This document shows, piece after piece, positions 7,049-13,712 of a stretch of DNA of 18,444 nucleotides. How positions within the stretch are numbered: the stretch's first letter is position 1; every line of letters begins with the position of its first letter. The DNA lies in NCBI GenBank assembly GCA_023431185.1, contig JAEYXS010000007.1, forward strand, positions 1 to 18,444, in the 5' to 3' direction. The position numbers were made by a program, and so were the translations under genes. Below the pieces are notes generated by a model. It was not told the origin of the DNA, did not search any database, and was given only the letters and a program-made list of their open reading frames with translations. Source of the stretch: Verrucomicrobiota bacterium. Its GTDB lineage: Bacteria; Verrucomicrobiota; Verrucomicrobiia; Limisphaerales; JAEYXS01.

Positions 7049-7333
7049 TCAAACCGCGAAGCCGAACCGGAAGCGTTCTTCCTCGGCCGTGAGCTTGAGG
7101 CATTTTTGGATTTGTCGGGCGGCGAGCTGGCTGCCCGCCGTCTTGATCATGCGGTCGAAGTCCACACGCGGCAGGTCCACCCCTTCATGGCGGATATGCT
7201 GGATGCTAAGCCCCCGCTGCAGCAGTTCCGTGAGGAACTCCTCGGCGGCCACCGGATCATCCGTCTGAAAATGGTGCGGCTGCTGATGCCGTCCGAACTC
7301 GACCAGATACTCGATGTGATATTTCGCGATCAT
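7049..7333 (-). CDS. Small hypothetical protein (94 aa)
   Basis: I do not recognise a family. The protein starts MIAKYHIEYLVEFGRHQQPHHF, is soluble with no signal peptide or membrane segment, and is rich in His and Gln near the N-terminus. Its single cysteine is in the C-terminal KCLKL segment. A perfect AGGAGG Shine-Dalgarno sequence (7338-7343 on the minus strand) lies 4 bases before the ATG and overlaps the TAG of the upstream 106-residue gene. That strongly supports both genes and translational coupling. The early VAAEEFLTELLQRGLSI region looks like a compact helix-strand domain, but no function can be assigned. Confidence 0.75.
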   Translation of the reverse strand: MIAKYHIEYLVEFGRHQQPHHFQTDDPVAAEEFLTELLQRGLSIQHIRHEGVDLPRVDFDRMIKTAGSQLAARQIQKCLKLTAEEERFRFGFAV

Positions 7334-7341
7334 ACGTCCTC

Positions 7342-7662
7342 CTATCTTTGGTTTGTTACGGTGCGGACTGGTATGGCTTCCCGCACCTTGCGGGCCCAGT
7401 TCCGAAAAATGGTTTTGGCCGCCGGCAAGGCTTCCTCGTAGGCCAAGTGTTCAGTCACTGTCTGCTTGGCCGGCAACCAGCCAGGCTTGATCCACTCGGG
7501 ATGAAACTCAATGTCAGCCGGCTCGGCATCGGCGGTGAGTTCCACCAGCATCTTTTCCCCCGCTTCATCGTAGTGCGCATCACTGTGGGCAGACACGTCG
7601 ATCAACTGCCCGCGCCATTCGCAGGTGCCGACGATCTCGCTGCTGCTTACCACGCGTCTCAT
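7342..7662 (-). CDS. Small hypothetical protein (106 aa), coupled to the next gene
   Basis: I do not recognise a family. From the ATG at 7662 the product is 106 residues: an acidic beta-rich N-terminal half (GTCEWRGQLIDVSAHSDAHYD), then EFHPEWIKPGWLP, then a basic helix ending RNWARKVREAIP. The same frame stays open far upstream to 8205, but that part is antisense to the radical SAM gene and reads as Arg/Ser/Cys-rich shadow sequence, so the real start is near 7662 or 7719. I prefer 7662, with low certainty. The TAG overlaps the Shine-Dalgarno sequence of the 94-residue gene, so the two probably act together. Confidence 0.6.
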   Translation of the reverse strand: MRRVVSSSEIVGTCEWRGQLIDVSAHSDAHYDEAGEKMLVELTADAEPADIEFHPEWIKPGWLPAKQTVTEHLAYEEALPAAKTIFRNWARKVREAIPVRTVTNQR

Positions 7663-7787
7663 AACGAGATGACACTCGCCCGGGCTGGTCCTTTGCGCCC
7701 TCCGTTTCTTGCTCGGCATAAGGCATGGTTTGCCCGCGATGAAACCTGCTTTCCGTACTCTTTTTACAAGGGCAAATCCCCCAAGAG

Positions 7788-7820
7788 CAACGGCGTTCTG
7801 GTCTGGCCAGAACGCCGTTG
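7788..7820 (-). terminator. Strong 14-bp hairpin after the radical SAM gene
   Basis: CAACGGCGTTCTGG (7788-7801) and CCAGAACGCCGTTG (7807-7820) form a perfect 14-bp stem with a TCTGG loop. On the minus strand it begins 23 bases past the radical SAM stop. The downstream run on that strand (CTCTTGGGGG) has only a weak T tract, so termination may be partial. Position and stem quality make a terminator the best reading. It would separate the stress-protein/radical SAM pair from the small coupled genes. Confidence 0.6.
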
Positions 7821-7843
7821 TCGCATCATCAAATCCCGAGATT

Positions 7844-8749
7844 TCAGAACACTTCCACACGCAAGCCCGTGCGTTGTCGCACATGCTGCGCGATCTTGGA
7901 GAGCGTCCGCAGCGGCAGATGACCGCATTGGTCAGTATGCATGGGGCGGGTCGCCGAATAGATCTGCACCAGGGAAATCTTGGCACCGTCCGCCCGCAAC
8001 TGCTCCAGCCTGGCCGAATAGGTCTCCACCTCTTCCCAAGCCGGACCGGCGCCGTTGATGGCCGGGAACAGGCTCTGGATGACGATGGGCCGCTGGCGGG
8101 CCAGCATGAGGATGTTGTGCAGGATGCGCTCCTGCGACATCTGCGGCCGGTTGACCCGCTCAAGATAGGCCTGCGTGCCACCGTCCAGCTTGCACCAAAT
8201 CTCATCCTGGCTGTTGAAATACTTCAACCCGGCGATGACCGGTTCGCGGTCCAGCCCGGTGGCATTGGTCACCAGCACCAGCTTGAAGAAGGGGTGTCCG
8301 CTCATCGCCCGGATATGTACCACCGCCTCCACCACCTCCCGGAACTGGTCGCACAGCGTCGGCTCTCCATCGCCGCTCAGCGTGACATGGCGCAACGCCA
8401 GCAACTCGCGCGGGATGTTGCGAAAACAAGGCCGCTCCGCCACCTTGCCCGAGTGGACAAATTCCAAGGTGGCGCGCAACTCCTCGGCCATCTTGTCCAC
8501 GTCCAGCTTGATGTTCGGCGGCGGCACCTGCCGGTCCACCTCGCAATAAACACAGTCGAAATTGCATTGCTGGTCCGGATTGAGGTTCAGCCCGATGGAC
8601 AGGCCGCGTGCCCGCGGCGACACCACCAGATAGACGAACTGGTGATCCAGAAAATCCCGGGGATAGCCAAAGGCGGCTTCCAGATTGGTCGACGCTTTGG
8701 CTGACGGAATCGTCACAGGTTCGAGAAGGTCAATTGTGGATGAACTCAT
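7844..8749 (-). CDS. Radical SAM protein of the COG0731 (TYW1-like) type
   Basis: The 301-residue product carries CNFDCVYCE (C62, C66, C69), the CxxxCxxC triad that binds the radical SAM 4Fe-4S cluster. It is preceded by SPRARGLSIGLNLNPDQQ and followed by the LSGDGEPTL segment, both typical of COG0731 Fe-S oxidoreductases related to the wyosine enzyme TYW1. True TYW1 makes the tricyclic base of archaeal and eukaryotic tRNA-Phe. Bacteria generally lack that pathway, so the substrate here is unknown. An upstream start at 8812 is open, but its extra residues are antisense-like. The ATG at 8749, preceded by AAAAAGAA, gives a clean N-terminus and overlaps the stress-protein gene by 20 bases, suggesting coupled translation. 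Confidence 0.85.
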   Translation of the reverse strand: MSSSTIDLLEPVTIPSAKASTNLEAAFGYPRDFLDHQFVYLVVSPRARGLSIGLNLNPDQQCNFDCVYCEVDRQVPPPNIKLDVDKMAEELRATLEFVHSGKVAERPCFRNIPRELLALRHVTLSGDGEPTLCDQFREVVEAVVHIRAMSGHPFFKLVLVTNATGLDREPVIAGLKYFNSQDEIWCKLDGGTQAYLERVNRPQMSQERILHNILMLARQRPIVIQSLFPAINGAGPAWEEVETYSARLEQLRADGAKISLVQIYSATRPMHTDQCGHLPLRTLSKIAQHVRQRTGLRVEVF

Positions 8750-9221
8750 GTTCTTTTTCGCGCACGACCAGCACCGGACAAGGCGCCTGACGTACGACAT
8801 TTTCGGCCACACTGCCCAGCAAGACCCGCTTCAGGCCGGTGTAACCATGGGTGGATATGATCAGCAGATCGGCCTTGATGTCCTTGGCCGTGGTGGAAAT
8901 CTCATAGACCGCCGGTCCGACCCGGATCAGGGTGCCTTCCACCAGTCCGGCAGGAACTTTTTCCCGGGCGACAGAATCAAGCTTGGTCCGCGCTGCGGTG
9001 GTCAACTGGGCTTCCAGCTCGGGCAGGTCGATCGGCCCATACTCCCCCGCCATGTAGCTGACCAGCACGACATGCAACAAGGTGATCTTCGCATCGAACT
9101 GCCGGGCCAGGGCGATGGCGTAATCCAACGCCTTGTAAGATGCCTCAGAGAAATCCACGGGAACCAGTATCCGTTCGATGCTGGCAACCGGTCCGGCCGG
9201 TGGAGTCAGGTTGGTTGTCAT
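8730..9221 (-). CDS. Universal stress protein (UspA family)
   Basis: The 163-residue single-domain protein begins its fold with IERILVPVDFSEASYKALDYA, the UspA first strand and helix with the conserved aspartate. It ends with STHGYTGLKRVLLGSVAENV followed by CPVLVVR. The G-9x-GS part of the nucleotide-binding motif (HG...LLGS) is kept, so ATP binding is likely, as in MJ0577-type proteins. These cytoplasmic proteins accumulate under stress and modulate unknown partners. Its 3' end overlaps the radical SAM start by 20 bases, so the two are co-expressed. An intergenic region of 110 bases separates it from the divergent membrane/synthase gene. Confidence 0.93.
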   Translation of the reverse strand: MTTNLTPPAGPVASIERILVPVDFSEASYKALDYAIALARQFDAKITLLHVVLVSYMAGEYGPIDLPELEAQLTTAARTKLDSVAREKVPAGLVEGTLIRVGPAVYEISTTAKDIKADLLIISTHGYTGLKRVLLGSVAENVVRQAPCPVLVVREKEHEFIHN

Positions 9222-9331
9222 AGGCTCAGCTAAAACTGTTTCGGTTTTGCTAGGGGCAGCCTAGGCCCTCCCCCGCCCGTCCTCCACACTACCCTTGGTT
9301 TAGACTGGCCTTATTTTGATGCGCGCCTTGC
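9222..9331. promoter_or_regulatory. Divergent intergenic region with small dyads
   Basis: This is the space between the stress-protein start (minus) and the membrane/synthase start (plus), so it must hold both promoters. It contains an imperfect dyad (AGCTAAAAC with GGTTTTGCT, about 9228-9251) and CTAGG/CCTAG arms with a 5-base spacer (about 9250-9264). I could not identify convincing -35 and -10 boxes, and no operator can be named. Confidence 0.35.
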
Positions 9332-11578
9332 ATGGAACATGCTTCTCGCACAAGCTGGAAACACATGCTGTTGCCCGCATTTGCCCTGACCTTGCTCCTG
9401 AGCGCCCTGCTGCTTTTCGCGGTGCAGCCGCTGGTGGCCAAACTGTTGCTGCCCCTCCTCGGAGGCGCACCGATGGTTTGGAATACCTGCATGGTCTTCT
9501 TCCAGGCCCTGCTCTTGGGCGGATATGGTTATGCCCATTGGCTGACCGGCCAAGGTTCGCTGCGCCGCCAGACATTGACGCATCTGGTATTGCTGTTTCT
9601 CGGACTGCTCTGTCTGCCCATGGCCTTGGGGCAGGATGTGGACCCTGGTGGCAAAACGCCGTTGCTCTGGTTGTTGGGCACTTTGTTCGGCCTCGTCGGT
9701 GTGCCCTTTCTGGTGCTGTCCGCCTCCGCGCCCCTGTTGCAAAGCTGGTTCAGCCGGTCCGGCCATCCGGCGGCCAAAGATCCTTACTTCCTCTACGCCG
9801 CGAGCAATGCGGGCAGTTTTCTCGCCTTGCTCGGGTACCCCTTGCTGGCGGAGCCGCTCCTGCGTTTGTCCCAACAAACCCTCGGCTGGAGCGCGGGCTA
9901 TGGCTTGCTGGTGCTCTGTTTCGGAGCCGTGGCGCTCCTAAGCTGGCGCAATACCAGCATTGCGACTGTACCGCCCGAGACGCCGACCGTCGCCGCTCCC
10001 TCCCCCTCCGCAACCTCGGCCAAGCCCGGCTGGTCCCAACGCGGCATCTGGATCCTGCTCTCGCTGGTGCCTTCCAGCCTGATGCTCGGACTCACCACTT
10101 ATTTGACCACGGACATCGCCAGCGTCCCGCTGCTCTGGACGCTGCCGCTCGCGCTGTACTTGCTGACCTTCATTTTGGTCTTCGCCAAGGTCGGGGACCG
10201 CCTCACGCCACTGGCAGCCCGTGCCCTGCCGGTCGCCGCCGTCACTGTCCTGTTCCTGCTGTTGGGCGAGATCAAGCACCCGGCGGGCTTGCTGGTCCCC
10301 CTGCACTTGCTCGTGTTTTTCATCATCACGCTCGCTCTGCATGGCCGGCTCGCCTCCCTGCGGCCGGCCCCGGAGCATCTCACGGAGTACTATCTTTGCA
10401 TGTCCGTCGGCGGCGTGCTGGGCGGATTGCTGAACACCCTGGTGGCTCCGCTGGTCTTCAAATCGGTGGTCGAATACCCTTGGGCCATTGCCTTGGCCTG
10501 CCTGGTCGCCCCGCCACCGGAGGGGAAGCAGCCGGAGAAAAAACTCTCTCACCAGTTGGTCTGGCCTATGGTGGCCGGCATACTGACGGCCCTTGCGGCC
10601 AAATTTCTGCCCGGGCTGTCCAACCAATCGCATCAGGTGGCCATGTTCGTCATTTTCGGCCTGCCGCTCGTGGCCGCGTTTTTCCTATCGCGCCGGCCGC
10701 TGGTGTTCGGCCTGACTTTGGGTGCGATAATTTTTGGCGCATCCTTTTACACCGCCATCCACGGGCGGACCTTGCATGCGGAGCGGAATTTTTTTGGCGC
10801 CTTGCGCGTGACCATGGACCCGGAAGGCCGCATCCACCGTTTCTATCACGGGACGACGGTGCACGGCATCCAGTTCGTGGACCCCAAGCTCCAGGATGTC
10901 CCACTCTCGTATTACCACCAACTAGGCCCGGTCGGTGCCATCATGGAATTCTACGAGCGCCGTAAAACGGTGCGCCGGGTGGCCGTCATCGGCCTGGGTG
11001 CCGGTGCCCTGGCGGTTTATGCCAAGAATGATGAGGCATGGACCTTCTATGAGATCGACCCCGCCGTGTTGCGCATCGCCCAAGACACGAATTACTTCAC
11101 CTATCTGGAACGCTGCGGCGCGAAACAGGTCAACCACAAGATCGGTGATGCCCGGCTGCTGCTGCGCACCGAACCTGATCGCCACTTCGACCTGATCGTC
11201 TGCGATGCGTTCAGTTCCGATGTCCCGCCCTTGCACCTCATCACCAAGGAAGCGCTGGCGGAGATCAAGGCGAAGCTCGCCCCCGGCGGCATGATCCTCT
11301 ATAACATCTCCAGCCGCTTGCTCAATTTCCGGCCCGTATTAGGCAACATCGCCCAGGAACTGCGCTTGGAAGGATACAGCCTCAATGACGTCGTGAAACC
11401 GGATGACACGTTGCGTCATGGCCGGTACTCCGCGCATTGGGCCGTGCTGGCGGCGGACCCGCAGACCTTGCAGCCACTCAGGGGCAACAAATACTGGATC
11501 CCCTTGCAACCCGAACCGGACCAGCCCATCTGGTCGGATGATTATTACAACATCCTGGGCATCCTGGACTGGAAGTGA
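9332..11578 (+). CDS. Fused multi-pass membrane / spermidine synthase-like protein
   Basis: The 748-residue protein has two parts. Residues 12 to about 490 contain roughly a dozen hydrophobic segments, starting MLLPAFALTLLLSALLLFAV, with the VQPLVAKLLLPLLGG and FLVLSASAPLLQSWF motifs usual in 'fused MFS/spermidine synthase' proteins. From about residue 500 the protein is soluble and resembles spermidine synthase: VAVIGLGAGALAVYA near 550, then FYEIDPAVLRIA, then LIVCDAFSSDVPPLHL. Classical spermidine synthases have a conserved acidic catalytic pair; here D-A-F-S-S-D is present. Polyamine substrate is unproven and these fused proteins are mostly uncharacterised. The gene is monocistronic, divergent from the stress-protein gene and convergent with the dehydratase genes. 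The ATG at 9332 is chosen for the short polar N-terminus before helix one. Confidence 0.88.
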   Translation: MEHASRTSWKHMLLPAFALTLLLSALLLFAVQPLVAKLLLPLLGGAPMVWNTCMVFFQALLLGGYGYAHWLTGQGSLRRQTLTHLVLLFLGLLCLPMALGQDVDPGGKTPLLWLLGTLFGLVGVPFLVLSASAPLLQSWFSRSGHPAAKDPYFLYAASNAGSFLALLGYPLLAEPLLRLSQQTLGWSAGYGLLVLCFGAVALLSWRNTSIATVPPETPTVAAPSPSATSAKPGWSQRGIWILLSLVPSSLMLGLTTYLTTDIASVPLLWTLPLALYLLTFILVFAKVGDRLTPLAARALPVAAVTVLFLLLGEIKHPAGLLVPLHLLVFFIITLALHGRLASLRPAPEHLTEYYLCMSVGGVLGGLLNTLVAPLVFKSVVEYPWAIALACLVAPPPEGKQPEKKLSHQLVWPMVAGILTALAAKFLPGLSNQSHQVAMFVIFGLPLVAAFFLSRRPLVFGLTLGAIIFGASFYTAIHGRTLHAERNFFGALRVTMDPEGRIHRFYHGTTVHGIQFVDPKLQDVPLSYYHQLGPVGAIMEFYERRKTVRRVAVIGLGAGALAVYAKNDEAWTFYEIDPAVLRIAQDTNYFTYLERCGAKQVNHKIGDARLLLRTEPDRHFDLIVCDAFSSDVPPLHLITKEALAEIKAKLAPGGMILYNISSRLLNFRPVLGNIAQELRLEGYSLNDVVKPDDTLRHGRYSAHWAVLAADPQTLQPLRGNKYWIPLQPEPDQPIWSDDYYNILGILDWK

Positions 11579-11591
11579 ACCGCCGCGCGGT
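11579..11591. terminator. Short GC hairpin between convergent genes
   Basis: ACCGC and GCGGT flank a CGC loop directly after the membrane/synthase TGA, in the 29-base gap before the convergent dehydratase stop. The stem is only 5 bp and has no T run. It may be a weak bidirectional terminator or chance. Confidence 0.3.
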
Positions 11592-11607
11592 ACGTTGAAG
11601 GCCGGTC

Positions 11608-12594
11608 CTACTTGACCGTCTTGAGGTCTTCCAATTCGGCCAGCGTCATCGTGCGGATGAGTTCCTCGAAGGTCACCGTATGTTTCCAGCCGAGCACGCT
11701 TTGTGCCTTGGCCGGATTCCCCTGCAGGTTCACCGATTCCGTTTTGCGCAACAACCGCGCATCCTGCCGCACATGATCGGCATGGGAAAGACCGGCGGCG
11801 GCAAACGCCAGCGTCACCACATCACTCACACTATGCAGGATGCCGGTGGCGAAGATATAATCGTCTGCTTCCTTGTGCTGCAAAGACAGCCACATGGCGT
11901 TCACATAGTCGGGTGCATAGCCCCAGTCGCGTTGTGCCGAGGTGTCACCGAGCACGAGTTCCTTTTGCAGACCCAGTTTGATCGCGGCAGCGGCACGACA
12001 GATCTTGCGCGTCACGAAGTTCTCCCCGCGCCGGGGTGATTCGTGGTTGTACATGATGCCGTTGCAGGCGAAGAGCCCGTAAGTCTGGCGATAGATGCCG
12101 ACCATCTGCGTGGCAAAAGCTTTCGCGCAGCCATACGGGTTCACCGGATTGCGCGGCGTGTTCTCATCCTGCGGTGCTGCTTGGGGACGGCCAAATATCT
12201 CGCTGGTGGAAGCATGGAAGAGTTTCGGCGCCTTGGGCAGGTCCCGTACGATCTCCAACAGTCGCAAGGTGCCCATCGCCGTGGAATCACAGGTGGATTC
12301 GGGGATCTCAAAGCTCAGACCCACATGGCTCTGGCCCGCGAGATGATAGATCTCATCAGGTGCCACTTTCACCAGTACCCGGCGCAAGGTGGTGGGGTCA
12401 TCCAGATCGGCGTAATGCAGGAAGAGGCGCTGATTGTTCACGGCGGCATCGCCGTGCAGATGCTTCAGGCGCGAGCGCTCCAGGCTGCTGGTACGGCGCA
12501 CCACCCCGTGCACTTCGTAGCCTTTATCCAGCAACAGTTCCGTGAGATAGGAACCGTCCTGGCCGGTGATGCCGGTGATGAGCGCCTTGGGCAT
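11608..12594 (-). CDS. GDP-mannose 4,6-dehydratase paralogue
   Basis: The 328-residue SDR-family protein has GITGQDGSY for NADP binding (residues 8-16), STSE at 129-132 and YGCAK with Y154 and K158. It also has the NHESPRRGENFVTRK segment typical of GDP-mannose 4,6-dehydratase. The dehydratase glutamate (E132) is kept, which favours dehydratase over the related reductase Rmd. It differs substantially from its upstream paralogue (for example HYADLDDPTTL versus HYGDLSDGSAL). Its substrate or partner step may therefore differ, or the two may form a mixed tetramer. The start is the ATG at 12594, with GAGGA eight bases upstream, inside the end of the first dehydratase gene. The two stop and start codons are 4 bases apart, so this is one operon. 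Confidence 0.85.
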   Translation of the reverse strand: MPKALITGITGQDGSYLTELLLDKGYEVHGVVRRTSSLERSRLKHLHGDAAVNNQRLFLHYADLDDPTTLRRVLVKVAPDEIYHLAGQSHVGLSFEIPESTCDSTAMGTLRLLEIVRDLPKAPKLFHASTSEIFGRPQAAPQDENTPRNPVNPYGCAKAFATQMVGIYRQTYGLFACNGIMYNHESPRRGENFVTRKICRAAAAIKLGLQKELVLGDTSAQRDWGYAPDYVNAMWLSLQHKEADDYIFATGILHSVSDVVTLAFAAAGLSHADHVRQDARLLRKTESVNLQGNPAKAQSVLGWKHTVTFEELIRTMTLAELEDLKTVK

Positions 12595-12598
12595 CAGC

Positions 12599-13615
12599 TT
12601 ATTCCTCGTTCTTGCGGACGCGGCCGGCAAGTTGGTCTTCCAGCAGCTTGACATCGGATTCCGTCATCAGCCGGGCGAGTTCCGCAAACGTGGTCTTCGG
12701 CGCCCAGCCCAGCTTCTTCTTCGCCTTGCTGGCATCGCCGATGAGCAGATCCACTTCCGCCGGGCGGTAATAGCGCGGGTCGATCTCCACATACTTGCGC
12801 CAGTCCAGGCCGACGCAACCGAAGGCGACCTCCAGAAACTCCTGCACGGAATGCGTCTCGTTCGTAGCGATGACATAATCATCAGGCTCGTTCTGCTGCA
12901 GCATGAGCCACATGGCTTCCACGTATTCCTTGGCGTAACCCCAGTCGCGTTTGGCTTCGAGGTTGCCGAGGTAAAGCTTGTCCTGCAGCCCGGCCTTGAT
13001 GTGAGCCACGGCGCGCGTGATCTTGCGGGTGACGAACGTCTCGCCGCGGCGGGGGGATTCGTGGTTGAAGAGGATGCCGTTGCTGGCATGCATGCCGTAG
13101 GATTCGCGGTAGTTCACCGTGATCCAGTAGGCATAGACCTTCGCACAACCATACGGGCTACGCGGGTAGAACGGCGTGGTCTCCTTCTGCGGCACTTCCT
13201 GCACCATGCCATACATCTCGGAGGAGGAGGCCTGGTAAAAGCGCGGATGGATGCCCACCTCGCGGATGGCTTCCAGCAAACGGATGACGCCGGTACCAGT
13301 GATATCCGTGGTGTATTCCGGGGCATCAAAGCTCACGCGCACATGGCTCTGCGCTGCGAGGTTATAGACCTCGTCCGGCTGGATCTTGCCGATCAGCCGG
13401 GAAAGCGCGCTGCCATCGGAGAGATCCCCGTAGTGCAGGAAAAGTTTGTGCTTGGGCGCATGCGGATCGGAATAGATGTGATCCAACCGCCCGGTATTGA
13501 AGGTGCTCGCCCGGCGGATGATGCCATGCACCTCGTAGCCCTTGGAGAGCAACAACTCGGCGAGGTAGGAACCGTCCTGCCCCGTGATACCCGTGATCAA
13601 AGCCTTTTTCGACAT
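12599..13615 (-). CDS. gmd: GDP-mannose 4,6-dehydratase
   Basis: The 338-residue protein is a canonical GMD: TGITGQDGSYLAELLL for NADP (8-23), GRLDHIYSDPHA (42-53), SSSEMYG (130-136, E133), YGCAK (Y155, K159), and NHESPRRGETFVTRK. It converts GDP-D-mannose to GDP-4-keto-6-deoxymannose in the cytoplasm, the first step to GDP-fucose, GDP-rhamnose or GDP-perosamine for surface glycans. No fucose synthase (fcl), rmd or perosamine synthase lies in the window, so the end product is unknown. The ATG at 13615 is preferred to the in-frame one at 13633, because family members start MSKKALITG. It is transcribed with the downstream paralogue and lies 96 bases after the halogenase-like gene, across hairpins. 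Confidence 0.93.
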   Translation of the reverse strand: MSKKALITGITGQDGSYLAELLLSKGYEVHGIIRRASTFNTGRLDHIYSDPHAPKHKLFLHYGDLSDGSALSRLIGKIQPDEVYNLAAQSHVRVSFDAPEYTTDITGTGVIRLLEAIREVGIHPRFYQASSSEMYGMVQEVPQKETTPFYPRSPYGCAKVYAYWITVNYRESYGMHASNGILFNHESPRRGETFVTRKITRAVAHIKAGLQDKLYLGNLEAKRDWGYAKEYVEAMWLMLQQNEPDDYVIATNETHSVQEFLEVAFGCVGLDWRKYVEIDPRYYRPAEVDLLIGDASKAKKKLGWAPKTTFAELARLMTESDVKLLEDQLAGRVRKNEE

Positions 13616-13664
13616 AGCGATAGCCGTCAGCATCGCGCAGAGGGCAAAAGCTAGGCAAGCCGGA

Positions 13665-13712
13665 TTTCTTCCTTGGGAAGAAACGGGTATGGTCAGATTT
13701 TGGCCGCTGACC
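13665..13712 (-). terminator. Pair of hairpins after the halogenase-like gene
   Basis: TTTCTTCC (13665-13672) and GGAAGAAA (13676-13683) form an 8-bp stem with a TTG loop. A second stem, GGTCAG (13691-13696) with CTGACC (13707-13712), overlaps the halogenase-like stop codon. Neither is followed by a T run on the minus strand. They lie in the 96-base gap before gmd and could terminate or attenuate transcription into the dehydratase genes. The first stem is AT-rich and moderate in strength. Confidence 0.4.

Noticed and set aside
7663..8205. 5' extension of the 106-residue frame as one 287-residue protein
   Set aside because: The extension is antisense to the radical SAM gene and Arg/Ser/Cys-rich. 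The family-like, balanced composition starts only near 7719-7662.
9316..10965. Plus-strand open frame of 549 codons overlapping the membrane/synthase gene
   Set aside because: It is out of frame with a clear multi-helix/spermidine-synthase protein and reads as Arg/Pro/Ala-rich shadow sequence.
12566..13654. Plus-strand open frame (362 codons) opposite gmd
   Set aside because: It covers gmd antisense. The minus-strand protein has full GMD motifs, while the plus frame has none.
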